The notes below the pieces were generated by a model. It was not told the origin of the DNA. It saw only the letters and a list, made by a program, of their open reading frames with translations, and made no database searches. From Streptomyces sp. ITFR-16 (lineage in GTDB: Bacteria > Actinomycetota > Actinomycetes > Streptomycetales > Streptomycetaceae), in assembly GCF_031844705.1 (NCBI RefSeq), contig NZ_CP134609.1, forward strand, positions 5,394,001 through 5,458,000: a DNA stretch of 64,000 nt, read 5' to 3'. Below are positions 59,942-64,000 of the stretch, in pieces; within the stretch, counting starts at the first letter, position 1; each line of letters begins with the position of its first letter. Both the position numbers and the translations under genes were made by a program.

Positions 59942-59974
59942 CGAAGGGCCCGGTCCACCGGACCGGGCCCTTCG
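59942..59974. terminator. Bidirectional terminator between the small protein and tRNA-Gly
   Basis: CGAAGGGCCCGGTCC and GGACCGGGCCCTTCG form a perfect 15-base-pair stem with the loop ACC. It serves the plus-strand gene and the minus-strand tRNA. Confidence 0.9.
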
Positions 59975-59980
59975 TCGTCG

Positions 59981-60054
59981 TGGAGCGGGCGACGGGAATC
60001 GAACCCGCGTAGCTAGTTTGGAAGACTAGGGCTCTACCATTGAGCTACGCCCGC
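59981..60054 (-). tRNA. tRNA-Gly (anticodon TCC)
   Basis: A 74-base cloverleaf with the 3' CCA encoded. The acceptor stem is GCGGGCG/CGCCCGC, the D arm contains GCTCAATGGTAGAGC, the anticodon loop is CTTCCAA (anticodon at 60020-60022) and the T arm contains GGTTCGATTCC. It reads GGA codons. Confidence 0.97.
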
Positions 60055-60220
60055 ATGCGACGCACCGCAGGTCACGAGGACCGCGGCACGAGAAGCATCG
60101 TAGCGGGTCGCGGGCGCTGCCCGCACACCCGTATCCCGGCGCGCGGTGTCGCGCCCGGCGGGGCCCGTGCAAACCGGCCGACGCACCCCTTGTCTGCATG
60201 TACCCTACGTGTCGCACCGA

Positions 60221-60297
60221 CGGGGTGTGGCGCAGCTTGGTAGCGCGTCCGCTTTGGGAGCGGAAGGTCGTCGGTTCGAATCCGGCCACCCCGACCA
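60221..60297 (+). tRNA. tRNA-Pro (anticodon TGG)
   Basis: A 77-base cloverleaf with encoded CCA. The acceptor stem is CGGGGTG/CACCCCG, the anticodon stem TCCGC/GCGGA encloses TTTGGGA (anticodon TGG) and the T loop is TTCGAAT. It decodes CCA and related proline codons and lies 150 bases upstream of tig. Confidence 0.97.
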
Positions 60298-60447
60298 CCG
60301 GCAAGATCGCGTTGTGGGAGTTCTCCCCCTTGCCGTTACTATGCAAAATGCGTGCCCGTGTGTCTGATGTACCGGGCTCGGTCCGCGAAGCCGCCTTCCG
60401 TGCGGTGGAGCAGAACCCCAAGAAGTCAGCCACAAGGAGACCGAACC

Positions 60448-61842
60448 GTGAAGAGCGCCGTGGAGACCCTGAACCCGACTCGGGTTCGGCTCAGCATCGA
60501 GGTGCCCTTCGAGGAGCTCAAGGACAGCCTCGACGCGGCGTACAAGAAGATCAACCAGCAGGTCACGGTGAAGGGGTTCCGCAAGGGCAAGATCCCCAAC
60601 CGGGTCATCGACCAGCGGTTCGGCCGTGGTGCAGTGCTGGAGGAGGCCGTCAACGACGCGCTCCCGAAGTTCTACACCGAGGCGGTCAACGAGGGTGAGC
60701 TCAACGTCCTCGGCCAGCCGGAGGTCGACATCACGGAGCTGAAGGACGGCGAGCTGCTGGCCTTCACCGCCGAGGTTGACGTACGCCCCGAGATCGAGAT
60801 CCCGGACTACTCCGGCATCGAGGTCACCGTCGACGCCCTCGAGGTCAGCGACGAGGACGTCGAGAAGGCCGTGGAGCAGCTCCGTGAGCGCTTCGCCTCG
60901 ACCAACCCGGTCGAGCGCGCCGCCGCCGAGGGCGACGTCGTGACGATCGACCTGCAGGCCAAGGTCGAGGGCGAGGTCCTGGAGGACGGCGTCGCCGAGG
61001 GTGTCTCGTACACCATCGGTTCCGGCGAGCTCCTCGAAGGCATCGACGACGCCGTGACCGGTCTGGAGGCGGGTGGCGAGGCCACCTTCACCTCCGAGCT
61101 GAAGGGCGGGTCCGCCGAGGGCAAGGAGGCCGAGGTCACCGTCAAGGTCACCGCCGTCGCCGCCCGCGAGCTGCCCGAGCTGGACGACGACTTCGCCCAG
61201 ATGGCGAGCGAGTTCGACACCCTGGAGGAGCTGAAGGCGGACAGCCGCAAGCGCCTCGAGAACACCAAGCAGTACGACCAGGCCACCCAGGCCCAGGAGC
61301 GCGTCCTGGAGGAGCTGCTGAAGCTCGCCGAGGTCCCGATCCCGGAGAAGCTGCTCGCGGACGAGGTCCAGACCCGCAAGCACAACCTGGAGCACCACCA
61401 GCTCGGCCAGATGGGCCTCGACCTGGAGAAGTACCTCGAGATCCAGGGCAAGACCCTGGAGGAGTTCGAGGCCGAGACATCCGAGCAGGCCGTCAAGGGC
61501 ATCAAGACCCAGTTCATCCTCGACGAGCTCGTCAACAAGGAGAAGCTGAACGTCAACCAGGAGGAGCTCACCGAGCACCTCATGCGGCGTGCCGCTTCCT
61601 CCGGCATGAGCCCGGACCAGTTCGCCCAGGCCGTCGTCGAGGGCGGCCAGGTGCCGATGCTCGTCGGCGAGGTCGCCCGCGGCAAGGCGCTGGCCGTGGT
61701 CGTCGAGGCCGCCAAGGTCGTCGACACCAACGGTGAGGTCGTCGAGCTGGAGGACGACGAGGAGACGGCGGAGGCCGCCACCGAGACGGTCGAGGCCGCC
61801 GACGGCGCCACCGAGGCCGCCGAGGAGAAGAACGAGGCCTGA
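60448..61842 (+). CDS. tig: Trigger factor
   Basis: A 464-residue ribosome-associated chaperone that meets nascent chains and has peptidyl-prolyl isomerase activity. The ribosome-binding loop GFRKGKIP is at residues 43-50. The FKBP-type domain is at about residues 155-240 (GDVVTIDLQAKVEGEVLEDG; SGELLEGIDDAVTGLEAGGE). A long helical C-terminal domain follows and the last 35 residues are a highly acidic Glu/Ala/Thr tail. The GTG has AAGGAG 9 bases upstream. It has its own terminator, so it is separate from clpP1P2. Confidence 0.97.
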   Translation: MKSAVETLNPTRVRLSIEVPFEELKDSLDAAYKKINQQVTVKGFRKGKIPNRVIDQRFGRGAVLEEAVNDALPKFYTEAVNEGELNVLGQPEVDITELKDGELLAFTAEVDVRPEIEIPDYSGIEVTVDALEVSDEDVEKAVEQLRERFASTNPVERAAAEGDVVTIDLQAKVEGEVLEDGVAEGVSYTIGSGELLEGIDDAVTGLEAGGEATFTSELKGGSAEGKEAEVTVKVTAVAARELPELDDDFAQMASEFDTLEELKADSRKRLENTKQYDQATQAQERVLEELLKLAEVPIPEKLLADEVQTRKHNLEHHQLGQMGLDLEKYLEIQGKTLEEFEAETSEQAVKGIKTQFILDELVNKEKLNVNQEELTEHLMRRAASSGMSPDQFAQAVVEGGQVPMLVGEVARGKALAVVVEAAKVVDTNGEVVELEDDEETAEAATETVEAADGATEAAEEKNEA

Positions 61843-61861
61843 GCCTCGCGCTGAACCCCGC

Positions 61862-61901
61862 ACGACGGGCTCCGGACGCACGCGCGTCCGGAGCCCGTCG
61901 T
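61862..61901 (+). terminator. Terminator of tig
   Basis: ACGACGGGCTCCGGACGC and GCGTCCGGAGCCCGTCGT form a perfect 18-base-pair stem with the loop ACGC, 19 bases after the tig stop. Confidence 0.95.
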
Positions 61902-61949
61902 CGTATCGGCGGACGTTCCCCGCAACCCTTGTGCGGACTGCGGACCTTG

Positions 61950-61963
61950 CGCTCCCAGCGAAC
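61950..61963. promoter_or_regulatory. ClgR binding site upstream of clpP1
   Basis: CGC-TCCCA-GCGAAC is the reverse complement of GTTCGCnnnnnGCG, the site bound by ClgR, the activator of clpP1clpP2 in Streptomyces. The centre is about 58 bases before the start site expected from the -10 box TAGGGT at 62002-62007, a normal activator position. Confidence 0.8.
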
Positions 61964-62001
61964 AGTTGCGGAAGCGGGATGGCGTTGTCCCACCTGCGCG
62001 T

Positions 62002-62007
62002 TAGGGT
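62002..62007 (+). promoter_or_regulatory. -10 box of the clpP1 promoter
   Basis: TAGGGT lies 89 bases before the clpP1 GTG and downstream of the ClgR site. No good -35 box is seen at the right spacing, which fits an activator-dependent promoter. Confidence 0.5.
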
Positions 62008-62096
62008 CCATGAATAGGAAGGGTCGGGGAGTCCCGGCCCACCCGGTACGAAGACGCTGAGACGGCCGGAGCCGTCAGAGACGAGCAGGTGGATAC

Positions 62097-62714
62097 GTGA
62101 CGAATCTGATGCCCTACGCCGCCGGAGAGCCGTCCCTCGGTGGAGGCCTCGGTGACCAGGTCTACAGCCGACTGCTCGGCGAGCGCATCATCTTCCTCGG
62201 TCAGCAGGTCGACGATGACATCGCCAACAAGATCACCGCACAGCTGCTTCTCCTTGCCGCCGAGCCGGACAAGGACATCTACCTCTACATCAACAGCCCC
62301 GGCGGTTCGGTGACGGCGGGCATGGCGGTCTACGACACCATGCAGTACATCCCGAACGACGTGGTCACCATCGGTATGGGCATGGCGGCCTCGATGGGCC
62401 AGTTCCTGCTCACCGGCGGCACCGCCGGCAAGCGCTTCGCGCTCCCGAACACCGACATCCTCATGCACCAGGGCTCGGCCGGCATCGGCGGTACGGCTTC
62501 GGACATCAAGATCCAGGCCCAGTACCTGCTGCGCACCAAGCAGCGGATGGCGGAGATCACCGCCCGCCACTCCGGCCAGACCGTGGAGACGATCATCCGC
62601 GACGGCGACCGCGACCGCTGGTACACCGCGGAGGAGGCCAAGGACTACGGCCTCATCGACGAGATCATCACGATCGCATCGGGCGTTCCGGGCGGCGGCG
62701 GCACCGGCGCCTGA
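62097..62714 (+). CDS. clpP1: ATP-dependent Clp protease proteolytic subunit ClpP1
   Basis: A 205-residue serine protease subunit that assembles into heptameric rings and degrades proteins delivered by Clp ATPases. The triad is Ser99 (GMAASMG), His124 (LMHQGSAG) and Asp173 (DRDRWYTAEEA). It starts with GTG. In Streptomyces clpP1 and clpP2 form an operon activated by ClgR; the site is seen upstream. The first about 15 residues are the propeptide region. Next gene: clpP2, 79 bases on. Confidence 0.97.
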   Translation: MTNLMPYAAGEPSLGGGLGDQVYSRLLGERIIFLGQQVDDDIANKITAQLLLLAAEPDKDIYLYINSPGGSVTAGMAVYDTMQYIPNDVVTIGMGMAASMGQFLLTGGTAGKRFALPNTDILMHQGSAGIGGTASDIKIQAQYLLRTKQRMAEITARHSGQTVETIIRDGDRDRWYTAEEAKDYGLIDEIITIASGVPGGGGTGA

Positions 62715-62793
62715 TCCGGTCCCACCGGATCACGACGCACCGCACCGCGCATCTCTCGTACGCCGAGACACCCAGCCACAGAACGCCACCAGG

Positions 62794-63477
62794 ATGGTGA
62801 ACACCCACATGAACAACTTCTCCGGCGCCTCCGCGAGCGGCCTCTACACCGGCCCGCAGGTGGACAACCGCTACATCGTCCCGCGCTTCGTGGAGCGCAC
62901 CTCGCAGGGCGTGCGCGAGTACGACCCGTACGCGAAGCTCTTCGAGGAGCGCGTGATCTTCCTCGGCGTGCAGATCGACGACGCGTCCGCCAACGACGTC
63001 ATGGCGCAGCTGCTGTGCCTGGAGTCGATGGACCCGGACCGGGACATCTCCATCTACATCAACAGCCCCGGCGGCTCGTTCACCGCGCTCACCGCGATCT
63101 ACGACACGATGCAGTTCGTGAAGCCGGACATCCAGACGGTCTGCATGGGCCAGGCGGCCTCCGCCGCCGCGGTGCTGCTCGCCGCAGGCACCCCGGGCAA
63201 GCGCATGGCGCTGCCCAACGCCCGTGTCCTGATCCACCAGCCGTCCTCGCAGACCGGCCGTGAGCAGCTCTCCGACCTGGAGATCGCGGCCAACGAGATC
63301 CTGCGGATGCGGACCCAGCTGGAGGAGCTGCTGGCGAAGCACTCCACCACGCCGATCGACAAGATCCGTGACGACATCGAGCGCGACAAGATCCTGACCG
63401 CCGAGGACGCCCTGGCCTACGGTCTGGTCGACCAGATCGTCTCGACCCGCAAGAGCGCGGCCGGAGCGGCCGCCTGA
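62794..63477 (+). CDS. clpP2: ATP-dependent Clp protease proteolytic subunit ClpP2
   Basis: A 227-residue ClpP subunit. The triad is Ser123 (GQAASAAAV), His148 (LIHQPSS) and Asp198 (ERDKILTAEDA). It has a longer N-terminal extension than ClpP1 (about 30 residues), as actinobacterial ClpP2 proteins have. The ATG at 62794 has CCAGG directly upstream; a GTG one codon later and an ATG at residue 6 are alternatives. It forms mixed complexes with ClpP1 in actinobacteria. Confidence 0.96.
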   Translation: MVNTHMNNFSGASASGLYTGPQVDNRYIVPRFVERTSQGVREYDPYAKLFEERVIFLGVQIDDASANDVMAQLLCLESMDPDRDISIYINSPGGSFTALTAIYDTMQFVKPDIQTVCMGQAASAAAVLLAAGTPGKRMALPNARVLIHQPSSQTGREQLSDLEIAANEILRMRTQLEELLAKHSTTPIDKIRDDIERDKILTAEDALAYGLVDQIVSTRKSAAGAAA

Positions 63478-63489
63478 CGTCGGCCTTTA

Positions 63490-63543
63490 CCCCTTGGTAC
63501 GGCAGGGTCACCCGGTCTCGGCCGTGTGAACCGTGCCAAGGGG
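63490..63543 (+). terminator. Hairpin between clpP2 and clpX
   Basis: CCCCTTGGTACGG (63490-63502) pairs with CCGTGCCAAGGGG (63531-63543) along 13 pairs, one of them G-U, around a 28-base loop. It may end or attenuate the clpP1P2 transcript before clpX. Confidence 0.6.
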
Positions 63544-63634
63544 GGCCCGCATGGGGGGCCAGGCAAGGTACCGTCGGATAGAGGCACCAGGAGCCGCTGA
63601 ACCAGGCGTCTCCCAGGCGAAGGGGAAGCACCTC

Positions 63635-64000
63635 GTGGCACGCATCGGTGATGGCGGCGACCTGCTCAAGTGCTCGTTCTGCGGAAAGAGCCAGAAGCAG
63701 GTGAAGAAGCTCATCGCGGGACCCGGTGTGTACATCTGCGACGAGTGCATCGATCTCTGCAACGAGATCATCGAGGAGGAGCTCGCGGAGACGAGCGAGG
63801 TCCGCTGGGAGGAACTTCCCAAGCCCCGCGAGATCTACGAGTTCCTCGAGGGGTACGTCGTCGGGCAGGAGCCCGCGAAGAAGGCCCTCTCGGTCGCGGT
63901 GTACAACCACTACAAGCGGGTCCAGGCCGGGGAGAACGGCGGCGGGGCGAACCGCGACGACGCGATCGAGCTCGCCAAGTCCAACATCCTGCTGCTGGGC
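63635..64000 (+). CDS. clpX: ClpX ATPase subunit (5' part, runs off window)
   Basis: The first 122 residues are visible. MARIGDGGDLLKCSFCGKSQ opens the N-terminal zinc-binding domain, with Cys13, Cys16 and the later pair in YICDECIDLC binding zinc for dimerisation and substrate recognition. The AAA+ domain begins at PREIYEFLEGYVVGQEPAKK and the window ends just before Walker A (SNILLLG). ClpX unfolds substrates and feeds them to ClpP1P2. The GTG at 63635 has AAGGGGA 8 bases upstream. Confidence 0.97.
   Translation, partial: MARIGDGGDLLKCSFCGKSQKQVKKLIAGPGVYICDECIDLCNEIIEEELAETSEVRWEELPKPREIYEFLEGYVVGQEPAKKALSVAVYNHYKRVQAGENGGGANRDDAIELAKSNILLLG

Noticed and set aside
1..64000. CRISPR array, prophage, integrative element or biosynthetic cluster
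   Set aside because: No spaced repeats, integrase, phage gene, attachment duplication at the tRNAs, or polyketide/peptide synthase was seen.

Overview
This window is a stretch of high-GC chromosomal core DNA from a Streptomyces species. The evidence is strongly biased third-codon G/C use, frequent GTG starts, the clpX-clpP2-clpP1-tig block, an Fe-type sodF, a mycothiol-type DsbA/nitroreductase relative and typical actinobacterial families (Eis, Nei2, PknG). From memory, the order of malQ, pepN, asd, sodF, rpiB, tig and clp matches the SCO2617 to about SCO2670 region of S. coelicolor; this was not searched. No insertion sequence, prophage, CRISPR array or plasmid function was seen.

Region 1 (1-9658, all minus strand) is a signalling operon. 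Read 5' to 3' it encodes a four-helix membrane protein like mycobacterial GlnX, a glutamate/aspartate-type binding protein like GlnH, an unknown helical protein, a PknG-type kinase, a PP2C phosphatase, a vWA protein and the start of a zinc-ribbon protein that is probably FHA. It looks like an expanded version of the mycobacterial GlnX-GlnH-PknG amino-acid sensing pathway. Region 2 (9839-16752, minus) is a sugar operon: ROK repressor with a perfect palindromic operator, ABC binding protein, two permeases, a GH4 glycosidase and a BadF-type sugar kinase, mostly translationally coupled.

Region 3 (16762-31489) holds MscS, an HNH protein, a secreted GH84 enzyme with a changed catalytic pair, a small repeat protein fused tightly upstream of malQ, a small membrane protein, a LysR regulator, allantoicase, pepN, a DUF1203 protein and asd. 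Region 4 (31602-44711) holds a large secreted subtilase, a nuclease-like protein, a second pepN, a DsbA-family protein lacking its resolving cysteine, a transporter coupled to a PLP decarboxylase/lyase, a DUF4232 lipoprotein and an aldo-keto reductase.

Region 5 (44841-59208) holds sodF with a Nur-like site, two related amino-acid permeases, bioY, an FAD oxidase, rpiB, nei2, eis, a SpoIIE-type phosphatase, a frameshifted K+/H+ antiporter, an orphan ABC ATPase, a MESH1-like HD hydrolase and an acyltransferase. Region 6 (59687-64000) is the proteostasis block: a small membrane protein, tRNA-Gly and tRNA-Pro, tig, clpP1 with a ClgR box, clpP2 and the start of clpX.

At least eight genes start 6-7 bases after a (T/C)AnnnT hexamer with no clear Shine-Dalgarno sequence, which suggests leaderless mRNAs. 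Most convergent or terminal gene ends carry long GC-rich hairpins.
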